Shown piece by piece: positions 1-7,768 of a DNA stretch of 64,000 bases (position 1 is the stretch's first letter; the number at the start of each line of letters is the position of its first letter). A program made the translations under genes and the position numbers. Below the pieces are notes generated by a model. It worked only from the letters and a program-made list of their open reading frames with translations. It searched no databases and was not told the DNA's origin. The stretch comes from ZC4RG19 sp017577565 (GTDB lineage Bacteria; Actinomycetota; Acidimicrobiia; Acidimicrobiales; VFJN01): assembly GCA_047459075.1 (NCBI GenBank), contig VSCH01000015.1, positions 4,067 to 68,066 on the forward strand, in the 5' to 3' direction.

Positions 1-1017
1 GGGCCCTGCATCGGCCAGTGGAGCCGGCCGGCCGAGGCCACCGGCCGGCCCAACACGATCGTCACCAGCTACAACCGCAACTTCCCCAAGCGCAACGACG
101 GCAGCCCGAACACGCTGGCGTTCGTGACCAGCCCCGAGGTCGTCGTCGCCCTGGCGCTGGCCGGCACGCTCGACTTCGACCCCCGCACCGACACGCTGAC
201 CGGCGCGGACGGCGAGGAGGTGCGCCTCGAGCCGCCCGTCGGCGACCAGCTGCCCGCCCGGGGCTTCGACCCGGGCGAGTCGGGCTTCGTCGCCCCGCCG
301 GAGGACCCCGCCGAGCGGGCCGCCGTCACCGTCGAGGTGGCGCCGGACAGCGAGCGGCTCCAGCTGCTCACGCCCTTCGAGCCCTGGGACGGCCGGGACT
401 TCGTCGAGCTGCCGGTCCTCCTCAAGGCCAAGGGCAAGTGCACGACCGACCACATCTCGGCGGCCGGCCCCTGGCTGCGCTACCGCGGCCACCTGGAGAA
501 CATCTCGGGCAACCTCTTCCTGGGCGCGGTCAACGCCTTCCGGGACGACGTCGAGACCGGCCACGGCAAGGACCCGCTGGACGGCGAGATCCGGCCCTTC
601 CCCGAGATCGCCCGCCGGCTCCACGCCAAGGGCATCCCGTGGTGCGTGGTCGGCGACGAGAACTACGGCGAGGGCAGCTCCCGTGAGCACGCCGCCATGG
701 AGCCCCGCTACCGGGGGGCCCGGGTGATCTTCGCCCGCAGCTTCGCCCGCATCCACGAGACCAACCTCAAGAAGCAGGGCATCCTGCCGCTGACCTTCGC
801 CGACCCGGCCACCTACGACGCCGTCGAGGAGGACGACCGCATCAGCGTGCTCGGCCTGGCGGACCTCGCCCCCGACCGGCCTGTACGGTGTGTGCTCCAC
901 AAGCCCGGTGGCGTGCGGGTCGAGTTCGAGGCGACGCACACCATGAGCGACGAGCAGATCGAGTGGTTCAAGGCTGGCAGCGCCCTGAACATCATCCGCC
1001 GCAGGCAGGCGAGCTGA
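1..1017 (+). CDS. acn: Aconitate hydratase, C-terminal part (5' end outside window)
   Basis: TCA-cycle enzyme that isomerises citrate to isocitrate with a [4Fe-4S] cluster. The reading frame is open from the first base and starts inside GPCIGQW, the motif carrying the last cluster cysteine, so only about 338 residues of the C-terminal half are visible. The swivel domain follows, with KGKCTTDHISAAGPW and the substrate-binding GSSREHAA segment, then the ARSFARIHETNLKKQG block. The sequence style is that of the mitochondrial-type aconitase rather than AcnB. Stop at 1015-1017. Citrate synthase lies 5.5 kb downstream on the same strand but is not in the same operon. The assignment is firm; only the upstream extent is unknown. 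Confidence 0.95.
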   Translation, partial: GPCIGQWSRPAEATGRPNTIVTSYNRNFPKRNDGSPNTLAFVTSPEVVVALALAGTLDFDPRTDTLTGADGEEVRLEPPVGDQLPARGFDPGESGFVAPPEDPAERAAVTVEVAPDSERLQLLTPFEPWDGRDFVELPVLLKAKGKCTTDHISAAGPWLRYRGHLENISGNLFLGAVNAFRDDVETGHGKDPLDGEIRPFPEIARRLHAKGIPWCVVGDENYGEGSSREHAAMEPRYRGARVIFARSFARIHETNLKKQGILPLTFADPATYDAVEEDDRISVLGLADLAPDRPVRCVLHKPGGVRVEFEATHTMSDEQIEWFKAGSALNIIRRRQAS

Positions 1018-1043
1018 GCGACGACGAGCCGCCGGCGGTCCGC

Positions 1044-2735
1044 GTGCTCGGCATCGACCACGTGCAGCTGGCGATGCCGGCGGGCGAGCAGGCCGTCGCC
1101 GAGGCCGAGCGCTTCTACTCGGGGGTGCTCGGCCTCCGTCGCGTCCCGAAGCCGCCCGGCACGGCGCCGGACGGGTGCTGGTTCGCCGGCCCCCAGGTGC
1201 AGGTCCACCTCGGCGTCGAGCCCGACTTCCGGCCCGCCACCCGGGCGCACCCGGCCCTGCTCGTCGACGACCTCGACGTCGTCTGCCAGCGGATCGTCGA
1301 CGCCGGCGGCGAGGTCCGGCCGGCCGCGCCCGGCACCGGGGTGGCCCGGGTGCACACCGACGACCCGTTCGGCAACCGGGTCGAGCTCGTGCAGGCCGTC
1401 GGACCGCCGCCCGCCACCTTCCGCACGATGGCGGAGCACTCGATCTTCCCCCTCGCCCTCATCGACAACACCGGCACGCTCGTCTGGGTCGGCGAGTCGA
1501 TCGAGCGGTTCTTCGGCTGGAAGGCCGACCAGCTGATCGGCGAGAGCTTCACCAAGGTCATCGCGCCCGAGTCGCTGCCGGCGGTCATGGAGGCCTTCAT
1601 CGCCATCGACGAGGCCTACGAGGAGACCTTCTGGGGCGGCGTCGGCTTCCCGGCCTCGCTGGTCCGGGCCGACGGCACGACGAGCGACTGCGAGCTGTCG
1701 GTCCTCACCACCCGTCGCAGCGGCCTGCCCTGGTACGTCGTGACCGTGCGCCGCGTCGGCTACGAGCGGGCGCTCGACCTCGCCGTGCAGGCCATGGCCG
1801 AGGGCGCCGGGATGGACGAGATCCTGGGCCGGCTGGTCGGCGCCCTCGAGCAGATGGCCCCCGACTCGCGGGTCGCCATCGGCGAGCGCTGGGACGGCGA
1901 GCGCTTCGGCGTCGTGGCCGGCAGCCCGGCCCACCTGCTGCAGGTCGACGGCGACTCCCCCTGGGCCCGGGCGCTGGCCAGCGGCACCGACCTGTGGCTC
2001 CCCGACCTCGAGCTCGTGCCGCCGTCGCTGGCCGCCCTCGCCGCCGGCGAGGGCTACGCCGCCTGCTGGGTGCACCCGGTGGCCGGCCCCGGCGAGTCCT
2101 CGCCGCGGTCGGCCATCGTCATCTGGCGCACCCGCGAGGGGGCGCCGACCCGCTTCACGTGGACGACGGTCACCCGGGTCGGCCAGCTGCTGCGCCTGAC
2201 GCTGCAGTGGCACGGCAGCCACCGGTCCCTCCAGTACGCGGCCACCCACGACCAGCTCACCGGCCTGGCCAACCGGCAGGCCTTCCTCGACCGGCTCGCC
2301 ACGGTCGCCGCGGCCGGCGAGGGCCGGGCGGCCGTGCTGTTCATCGACCTCGACCACTTCAAGCCGGTGAACGAGACGCTCGGCCACCCCGTCGGCGACC
2401 GGGTGCTCGCCATCGTCGCCGACCGCCTGGTCGGCGTCCTCCGCCCGGGCGACATGGTCGCCCGCATCGGCGGTGACGAGTTCGCCGTGCTGTGCGAGCG
2501 CCTGAGCGACCCGAGCGACGTCGAGCGGGTGGCCGAGCGCCTGCTCGCGGCGGTGCGCGAGCCCATCCGCCCCCGGTCCGACCTGGCCACCGAGGTGCGC
2601 ATCGACGCCAGCATCGGCATCACCCCCCTCGACCCGGCCGAGACCGTCGAGGCGACGCTCGCCCGGGTCGACCGGGCGATGCGGGAGGCCAAGCTGACCG
2701 GCCGGGGCCGCTGGGTGCGCTACTCCGGCGGCTGA
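1044..2735 (+). CDS. VOC-PAS-GAF-GGDEF multidomain diguanylate cyclase
   Basis: One uninterrupted frame of about 563 residues. Residues 1-118 form a glyoxalase/VOC domain (LGIDHVQLAMP at the start, DPFGNRVELVQ at its end). A PAS domain follows at about 133-235 (FPLALIDNTG, ERFFGWKADQLIG), then a GAF-like region at about 245-390 and a GGDEF domain from about 400. The cyclase signature IGGDEF is intact near residue 476, and RPGD five residues before it matches the product-inhibition I-site, so c-di-GMP synthesis with feedback control is likely. The GTG at 1044 fits the usual VOC N-terminus but has no clear Shine-Dalgarno. An internal ATG at 1428 would give a plain PAS-GAF-GGDEF protein. The 3' end overlaps the convergent HAD-PlsC gene by 16 bp. 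Confidence 0.8.
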   Translation: MLGIDHVQLAMPAGEQAVAEAERFYSGVLGLRRVPKPPGTAPDGCWFAGPQVQVHLGVEPDFRPATRAHPALLVDDLDVVCQRIVDAGGEVRPAAPGTGVARVHTDDPFGNRVELVQAVGPPPATFRTMAEHSIFPLALIDNTGTLVWVGESIERFFGWKADQLIGESFTKVIAPESLPAVMEAFIAIDEAYEETFWGGVGFPASLVRADGTTSDCELSVLTTRRSGLPWYVVTVRRVGYERALDLAVQAMAEGAGMDEILGRLVGALEQMAPDSRVAIGERWDGERFGVVAGSPAHLLQVDGDSPWARALASGTDLWLPDLELVPPSLAALAAGEGYAACWVHPVAGPGESSPRSAIVIWRTREGAPTRFTWTTVTRVGQLLRLTLQWHGSHRSLQYAATHDQLTGLANRQAFLDRLATVAAAGEGRAAVLFIDLDHFKPVNETLGHPVGDRVLAIVADRLVGVLRPGDMVARIGGDEFAVLCERLSDPSDVERVAERLLAAVREPIRPRSDLATEVRIDASIGITPLDPAETVEATLARVDRAMREAKLTGRGRWVRYSGG

Positions 2736-4255
2736 GCGGACCGTCCCCCACGCGGCGCCGAACCCTCCGGCGCGCCGGCGTCCCCGGCCTCGCCGCGGGC
2801 GTCGTCCGACCCGTCGGCCCGCGGCGCCCCGCCGGCCCCGCCGCCTGCGCCGGACCCGTCCTCGACCGGGTGGCCGGGCGGGACGGCGCGGGCCAGCTCC
2901 TCGGGTGTCGGCTCCCGCCGCCGGCGGGCCTCCGGGGGCAGCAGGGCCGTGATCGCCGCCATGATGCGCCGGGTGTCGGCCGACGCCGACCGGTGGCGGA
3001 GCTCGACCGGCTCCCCCACCCGTACGCGGACGGTCGGCGGGTCGACGACGTTCCACACCCGCGGCACCCGCTCGGACCGCGGCCAGACGTGCTCGGTGCC
3101 CCACAGCCCGATCGGGACGACCGGCACCCGGGTCTGGGCGGCGAGGCGGGCGGCGCCCGGCCGCCCCACGAGCTCGGGCTCGAAGAAGGCGCGCCCCCGG
3201 GGGATGGTGCCCTGCGGGAGGATCGCCACGAGCTCGTCGCTGGCCAGGGCGGCGGCCGCCTCCCGCAGCGGCTCGTCCGACCCGCTGCCCCGCTCGACCC
3301 GGATGGCGCCGAGCGCCCGGGCGACCTGGCCGACGACCGGGGCGTCGAGCACCTCGCGCTTGGCGAGGAAGCGCACGGCCCGGCCTCGGCGGGCGCAGGT
3401 GAGGCCGATGGCGATCGGGTCGAAGTAGCTGCGATGGTTGGCCACGAGGATGGCCGGCCCGGTGGCCGGGATCCGGTCGACGCCGTCGACGTCGAGGCGG
3501 ACCCACGGCAGCAGCTCGGGCCGGACGAGCACCTGGAGCAACCGCTGGGGCTCGACGTTCAGCAGCGGGAGCTTGGGCACGCCGGCGGGCACGTCGAAGT
3601 GCACGACCGGCCAGCGCCGGAGGGTGGCGAGGGCCAGCAGGCGGAGGTCGGGGTTGACCGCCACCGGGTGGCCGACGGCGCCGAGGAGGTGGTGGTCGTA
3701 GAAGGAGTCGCTGTAGGCCCAGCTGGCGGCCAGCGAGACGCCGTGGCGCTCGGCCCACGCCCGCACGGCCCGCAGCTTGCCCCGGCCCCAGACGAACTCG
3801 CCGTCGATCGTCCCGTCGTAGCGGCCCTGGCCGTCGAGCCCGTAGCGGGTGGCCACGACGTCGTCGAAGCCGAGCCGCTCGGCGAGCGGCCGGATCATGT
3901 CCTCGGGCGTGGTCGTCGCCAGCACGAGCGGCCGGCCGGCGGCGCGGTGGTCGGCGAGCATCTGCCGGGCGAAGGGCAGCACGGCCGAGGCCAGCTCGTC
4001 GGCCGCCACCCGGCCGGCGTCGAGCACCTGGGCGCGGGGCCAGCCCCGGGCGAAGCGGGCGGCCTGCCGGGTCAGGACCATCGACGGGCGGGTCTCGCCG
4101 ACGACGTCGAAGATCCGGTAGAGGAGCCCCTCGCCGGGGATGGCCCGGTCGGAGATGACGCCCGCCTCGCGCAGCGCCCGGCCGAGGACGGGGCCGCTGG
4201 CGCCCCGCAGGAGCGTCCGGTCGAGGTCGAAGACCGCTGCGCCGCGAGCACCCAC
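2720..4255 (-). CDS. HAD-superfamily hydrolase fused to PlsC-type acyltransferase
   Basis: About 511 residues in two parts. Residues 1-215 are a HAD-IB (SerB-like) phosphatase with DLDRTLL as catalytic motif I and a later YSDSFYD motif. Residues 230-430 are a 1-acylglycerol-3-phosphate acyltransferase with NHRSYFD (the HX4D catalytic box) near residue 272 and PQGTIPRG as the substrate motif. The C-terminal 70 residues are Gly/Ala/Pro-rich and probably disordered. This fusion is known in actinobacterial phospholipid synthesis. I chose GTG 4255 because a TACCGT -10 element (4263-4268, complement) sits exactly 7 bp upstream, implying a leaderless start; an in-frame start at 4300 is possible. It overlaps the GGDEF gene tail to tail. 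Confidence 0.88.
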   Translation of the reverse strand: MGARGAAVFDLDRTLLRGASGPVLGRALREAGVISDRAIPGEGLLYRIFDVVGETRPSMVLTRQAARFARGWPRAQVLDAGRVAADELASAVLPFARQMLADHRAAGRPLVLATTTPEDMIRPLAERLGFDDVVATRYGLDGQGRYDGTIDGEFVWGRGKLRAVRAWAERHGVSLAASWAYSDSFYDHHLLGAVGHPVAVNPDLRLLALATLRRWPVVHFDVPAGVPKLPLLNVEPQRLLQVLVRPELLPWVRLDVDGVDRIPATGPAILVANHRSYFDPIAIGLTCARRGRAVRFLAKREVLDAPVVGQVARALGAIRVERGSGSDEPLREAAAALASDELVAILPQGTIPRGRAFFEPELVGRPGAARLAAQTRVPVVPIGLWGTEHVWPRSERVPRVWNVVDPPTVRVRVGEPVELRHRSASADTRRIMAAITALLPPEARRRREPTPEELARAVPPGHPVEDGSGAGGGAGGAPRADGSDDARGEAGDAGAPEGSAPRGGRSAQPPE

Positions 4256-4337
4256 GGTGCGCACGGTACCGCTCCCCGGGGCCCGGCGCGCCGGCACCAC
4301 CCGGTGCGCACCGCCGAGGCCGGCGCCCGCTCGTCGC

Positions 4338-5231
4338 TCACCCCCGCGGCCCCGCCCACGCGTCGCCGAGCAGCGCCTCGGGTGTGCCCTCGGCCGCCGC
4401 CACCGCCCCCAGGGCGTCCCTCGCCGCCACGGCGTGCGCGCCGTCGCCGTGCTCGACCGCCCACACGACGGTGGCCACCAGCTGGACCGCCGCGACGGCC
4501 CGGAACGCGACCGGGTCGAGCGCCACCTCCCCCGCCGGGTCGTAGCCGGCCAGGAAGGCGGCCCGCAGGTGCGGCGCGCCCCGCCAGTCGCCCCACCACA
4601 GCCTCTGGAGGTCGAGCAGCCACACGTCCCGCCGGGCGTGCTCGAGGTCGATGGCCCGCACCCGGCGGCCGTCGACGATCCAGTTGCGGCGCTGCCAGTC
4701 GCCGTGGGTGAGCACGCCGAGCGGCTCGGCGTCGCCGACGGCGTCGACCGCGGCCCGGGCGGCGGCGACGTCCGCGGGGGCGAGCACGCCGTCGCCCGCC
4801 CGCTCGACCCACCACGCCAGCCGGCCGGCGAGGCGGCGGCGCCAGTGCCGCAGGCGCGCCGGGGCGACCGCGTCGTGGAGGCGGCGCAGGAGGGCGCCGG
4901 CGGCCCGGTGCAGTGCCTCGTCGCCGGCCGGCAGCCGGTCGGCGGGCGTGCCCCGCAGCTCGGTGAGCACGAGCGCCCGGGCCGCGTCGTCGTGCGCGAG
5001 CAGGCGGGGGACGTCGCCGGCCAGGGGCCCGGCGACGGCGCGGTAGGCCGCGATCTCGGTGCGGTACGTGCGGGGGTCCCGGTGCACCTTGACGATCGCC
5101 CGCCCGCCCCGGGTCGACTCGACCGCGACGACGAGCGCCTCGCCGTGGTCCCACGACAGGTCGGCGACCGGCCGGGCGGGGCCGAGGGCGCGGGCGGCCA
5201 GCGCCTCGACCGCCGGCGGGAGCGTCACCAC
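4338..5231 (-). CDS. Aminoglycoside-phosphotransferase (APH)-fold small-molecule kinase
   Basis: About 297 residues of the APH/choline-kinase fold. LTHGDWQRRNW near residue 174 is the catalytic HGDxxxxN loop and AIDLEHAR is the metal-binding Asp segment. The N-lobe has IVKVHRD as the ATP-contact lysine strand. The substrate cannot be read from sequence; these proteins phosphorylate hydroxyls of sugars, antibiotics or lipid precursors. Two consecutive GTG codons (5231 and 5228) are the plausible starts, and the open frame upstream of them is non-coding in character because it runs through the 6C RNA. That RNA's terminator lies about 65 bp upstream, so read-through could feed this gene. Confidence 0.8.
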   Translation of the reverse strand: MVTLPPAVEALAARALGPARPVADLSWDHGEALVVAVESTRGGRAIVKVHRDPRTYRTEIAAYRAVAGPLAGDVPRLLAHDDAARALVLTELRGTPADRLPAGDEALHRAAGALLRRLHDAVAPARLRHWRRRLAGRLAWWVERAGDGVLAPADVAAARAAVDAVGDAEPLGVLTHGDWQRRNWIVDGRRVRAIDLEHARRDVWLLDLQRLWWGDWRGAPHLRAAFLAGYDPAGEVALDPVAFRAVAAVQLVATVVWAVEHGDGAHAVAARDALGAVAAAEGTPEALLGDAWAGPRG

Positions 5232-5296
5232 GCCGCCCAGTCCAGCGCGCCGGCCGCGGGCGCGCCGTCGGGTTCGGGGCCGGGCGGGCACCGGCG

Positions 5297-5438
5297 AAAA
5301 CGAGAGGAGCCGACCGTGGGTGGTGCGGTCGGCTCCTGTGACAGGTGCCTTGCGTCGGGAGGGGGGATCCGTACGCGGCACGCTGTGATGTGGGCAGCGT
5401 CGGCGGGGGGAACCGATGCGTGCTGCCCGCTCTCTTGT
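5297..5438 (-). ncRNA. 6C small RNA (actinobacterial 6C family)
   Basis: On the minus strand two consecutive hairpins each present exactly six C in the loop, followed by a third terminator hairpin. Hairpin 1 is closed by 7 bp (5422-5428 with 5392-5398) and has C6 at 5405-5410. Hairpin 2 is closed by 5 bp (5377-5381 with 5345-5349) and has C6 at 5361-5366. This is the defining layout of the 6C RNA, known in actinobacteria as a small regulatory RNA (B11 in Mycobacterium). A near-consensus promoter lies just upstream and a T-tailed hairpin just downstream, giving a transcript of about 140 nt. Its targets cannot be seen here. Confidence 0.9.
5305..5337 (-). terminator. Rho-independent terminator of the 6C RNA
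   Basis: A perfect 11-bp stem (5327-5337 pairs with 5305-5315) with an 11-nt loop. On the minus strand it is followed by CTCGTTTT, whose T run is complementary to 5297-5300. It ends the 6C transcript about 65 bp before the phosphotransferase start. Confidence 0.9.
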
Positions 5439-5445
5439 AATGCAC

Positions 5446-5474
5446 ATTATGGGAGAAGTTTCACAATTCGTCAA
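5446..5474 (-). promoter_or_regulatory. Housekeeping promoter of the 6C RNA
   Basis: Minus-strand -35 TTGACG (5469-5474), a 17-bp spacer, then -10 CATAAT (5446-5451). This is one of the most consensus-like promoters in the window and predicts a start near 5438, at the beginning of the two-hairpin RNA. Confidence 0.85.
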
Positions 5475-5493
5475 ACAGGTCTTTGCGATAGCT

Positions 5494-5508
5494 GCGATCA
5501 TTGATCGC
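5494..5508. promoter_or_regulatory. Palindrome at the LysR gene start
   Basis: GCGATCA-T-TGATCGC is a perfect 15-bp palindrome ending one base before the ATG at 5510. It lies where a LysR-type protein could autoregulate, and 20 bp from the -35 box of the divergent 6C promoter, so one bound protein could affect both transcripts. Binding is inference. Confidence 0.5.
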
Positions 5509-5509
5509 G

Positions 5510-6451
5510 ATGGAGCTCCGCCAGCTCGCCGCGCTGACCGCCGTCGCCGAGACCGGGTCGTTCTCCGCCGCCGCCCGCCGGCTGCACACCGTGCAGTCGA
5601 ACGTCTCGACCCACGTCGCCCGCCTCGAGCGGGAGCTCGGCGTCACGCTCGTCGACCGCCGCACCGGCACGCTCACCGACGAGGGCGCGGTGGTCGTCGA
5701 GCGGGCCCGCCGCATCCGCCACGAGGTCGAGGCCCTGCAGGCCGACATCGCCTCGCTGCGCGACGAGGTGTCGGGCACCGTGCGGCTGGGGTGCATCGGC
5801 ACGGTCAGCCGCTGGCTCGTCCCCCGCCTCCTCCGCCTCCTCGCCGAGCGCCACCCCAAGGTGCACCTCGTCACCGTCGACGCCACGACGACCTCGCTCG
5901 TGCCCCAGGTCGTGAGCGAGGACCTCGACCTGGCGGTCGTCAACCTCCCCCTCGCCCACCCCGACCTCACGACCGAGGCGCTCTTCGACGAGGACCGGGT
6001 CATCGTCGCGCCCCACGACCACCCGCTCGCCGTCCGCGACCGCGTCCACCTCCGGGAGCTCGCCCCCTACCCGCTGCTGCTCGAGCCGGCCGGCACCGCG
6101 TTCCGCGACCAGCTCGACGAGGAGGCGGCCCACGCCGGCGTCGAGCTGCAGGTCCTCGCCGAGATCGACGGCATCCGCCTGCTCACCTCGCTGGCGATGG
6201 AGGGCTTCGGGCCGGCCATGGTCACCGCCACCGCCGCACCCCGCTGGGTCGAGGTCGCCTGCGCCCGCGTCACGGTCGAGGGCCTGACGCCCCGATCGGT
6301 CGGCCTGGCCGTGCCGCGCGGCGGCCGGCTCTCGACCCCGGCCCGCGAGGTGCGGCTCGCGGTCCGGGAGCTGGTGGCGGCCGCCGACATCGACGGGATC
6401 CACCCGACGCTCGGCGGTCGGGCGTCACGGAACGGCGCACCACCGCAGTAG
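5510..6451 (+). CDS. LysR-family transcriptional regulator
   Basis: About 313 residues. An N-terminal winged helix-turn-helix (MELRQLAALTAVAETGSFSA, then RRLHTVQSNVSTHV) is followed by a periplasmic-binding-like effector domain from about residue 88. The length is normal for the family. ATG 5510 gives the typical LysR N-terminus; a TTG at 5501 is an in-frame alternative. The effector cannot be inferred. It is divergent from the 6C RNA and 41 bp upstream of citrate synthase on the same strand, so control of either neighbour is possible but unproven. Confidence 0.88.
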   Translation: MELRQLAALTAVAETGSFSAAARRLHTVQSNVSTHVARLERELGVTLVDRRTGTLTDEGAVVVERARRIRHEVEALQADIASLRDEVSGTVRLGCIGTVSRWLVPRLLRLLAERHPKVHLVTVDATTTSLVPQVVSEDLDLAVVNLPLAHPDLTTEALFDEDRVIVAPHDHPLAVRDRVHLRELAPYPLLLEPAGTAFRDQLDEEAAHAGVELQVLAEIDGIRLLTSLAMEGFGPAMVTATAAPRWVEVACARVTVEGLTPRSVGLAVPRGGRLSTPAREVRLAVRELVAAADIDGIHPTLGGRASRNGAPPQ

Positions 6452-6492
6452 CGTGAGGCCGAGTTCACCTGTCGAGAAGGAGCATCCGGCAC

Positions 6493-7764
6493 GTGGCAGA
6501 GAGCATCACCATCACCGACAACCGCACCGGCGAGTCGGTCGAGATCCCGATCGTGGATGGGGGTGTCGACGCCAGCGCGTGGCGCAAGCTGCTGCCGAAC
6601 GTCTGGTTCTACGACGAGGCGTTCATGACGACGGCGGCGACGCGCAGCGCCATCACCGAGATCGACGGTGAGGCCGGGGTGCTCCGCTACCGCGGCTACC
6701 CCATCGAGCAGCTCGCCGAGCGGTCGACCTACCTCGAGGTCGCCTACCTCCTCATCCACGGGGAGCTGCCGACCCAGTCCCAGTACGAGGCCTGGGTCCA
6801 CGACATCACCTACCACACGTACATCCACGAGAACGTACGCAAGCGGTTCCTCGAGGGGTTCCACCACGACGCCCACCCGATGGGCATGCTCGTCTCCGCG
6901 GTGGCCGCGCTCTCGACGTTCTACAAGGACGCGAAGAACATCATGGACCCCGAGGTCCGCCACAAGCAGATCGTGCGGCTCATCGCCAAGATGCCCACGC
7001 TCGCGGCGGCCTGCCACCGGTTCAGCGTCGGGATGCCCTTCGTCTACCCCGACAACTCGCTCGGCTTCACCGCCAACTTCCTCTCGATGATGTGGAAGGT
7101 GGCGGAGCCCCGCTACGACGCCAACCCCGCCCTCGCCAAGGCCCTCGACGTCCTCTTCATCCTCCACGCCGACCACGAGCAGAACTGCGGCACCACCGCC
7201 ATGCGCACCGTGGGGTCGGCGCACGCCGACCCCTACGTCTGCGTGGCCGCCGCCACCGCCGCCCTCTACGGACCCCGCCACGGCGGCGCCAACGAGGCCG
7301 TCATCCGCATGCTCCAGGAGATCGGCTCGATCGACGAGGTCGACGCCTACATCCGGCGGGTGAAGGCCGGGGAGATCAAGCTCCAGGGCTTCGGCCACCG
7401 CGTCTACAAGAACTACGACCCCCGGGCGAAGATCATCAAGCAGACCGCCGACGAGGTCTTCGCCATCACCGGGCGCAACCCCCTGCTCGACATCGCCCTC
7501 AAGCTGGAGGAGGTCGCGCTCTCCGACGACTACTTCATCTCCCGGCGGCTCTACCCCAACGTCGACTTCTACTCCGGCCTCATCTACCAGGCGATGGGGT
7601 TCCCGCTGGAGATGTTCACCGTGCTGTTCGCCATCCCCCGGGTCGCCGGGTGGCTCGCCCACTGGGTCGAGCTGCTGGAGCAGAACCAGAAGATCGCCCG
7701 GCCCCGGCAGCTCTACATCGGCCCCGGCCCCCGGGACTACGTCCCGATGGACCAGCGCGGCTGA
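6493..7764 (+). CDS. gltA: Citrate synthase
   Basis: About 423 residues, full length for the hexameric-type bacterial enzyme that condenses oxaloacetate and acetyl-CoA. Visible motifs are LHADHEQNCGT with the first catalytic histidine, LQGFGHRVYKNYDPRAK with the second, and NVDFYSG with the catalytic aspartate. The N-terminal small domain typical of type II enzymes is present. The GTG start at 6493 follows a strong GAGAAGGAG ribosome-binding site. The next gene begins 4 bp after the stop, so the two probably share a transcript. Confidence 0.96.
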   Translation: MAESITITDNRTGESVEIPIVDGGVDASAWRKLLPNVWFYDEAFMTTAATRSAITEIDGEAGVLRYRGYPIEQLAERSTYLEVAYLLIHGELPTQSQYEAWVHDITYHTYIHENVRKRFLEGFHHDAHPMGMLVSAVAALSTFYKDAKNIMDPEVRHKQIVRLIAKMPTLAAACHRFSVGMPFVYPDNSLGFTANFLSMMWKVAEPRYDANPALAKALDVLFILHADHEQNCGTTAMRTVGSAHADPYVCVAAATAALYGPRHGGANEAVIRMLQEIGSIDEVDAYIRRVKAGEIKLQGFGHRVYKNYDPRAKIIKQTADEVFAITGRNPLLDIALKLEEVALSDDYFISRRLYPNVDFYSGLIYQAMGFPLEMFTVLFAIPRVAGWLAHWVELLEQNQKIARPRQLYIGPGPRDYVPMDQRG

Positions 7765-7768
7765 GACG

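Noticed and set aside
1428..2735. Separate PAS-GAF-GGDEF gene starting at ATG 1428
   Set aside because: Possible, but there is no stop after the VOC domain and no ribosome-binding site at 1428, so the fused reading is simpler; kept as an alternative.
813..3758. Very long Arg/Pro/Gly-rich open frame on the minus strand antisense to the VOC-GGDEF gene
   Set aside because: High GC leaves many stop-free shadow frames; the composition is biased, it has no domain motifs, and it overlaps genes with clear motifs on both strands.
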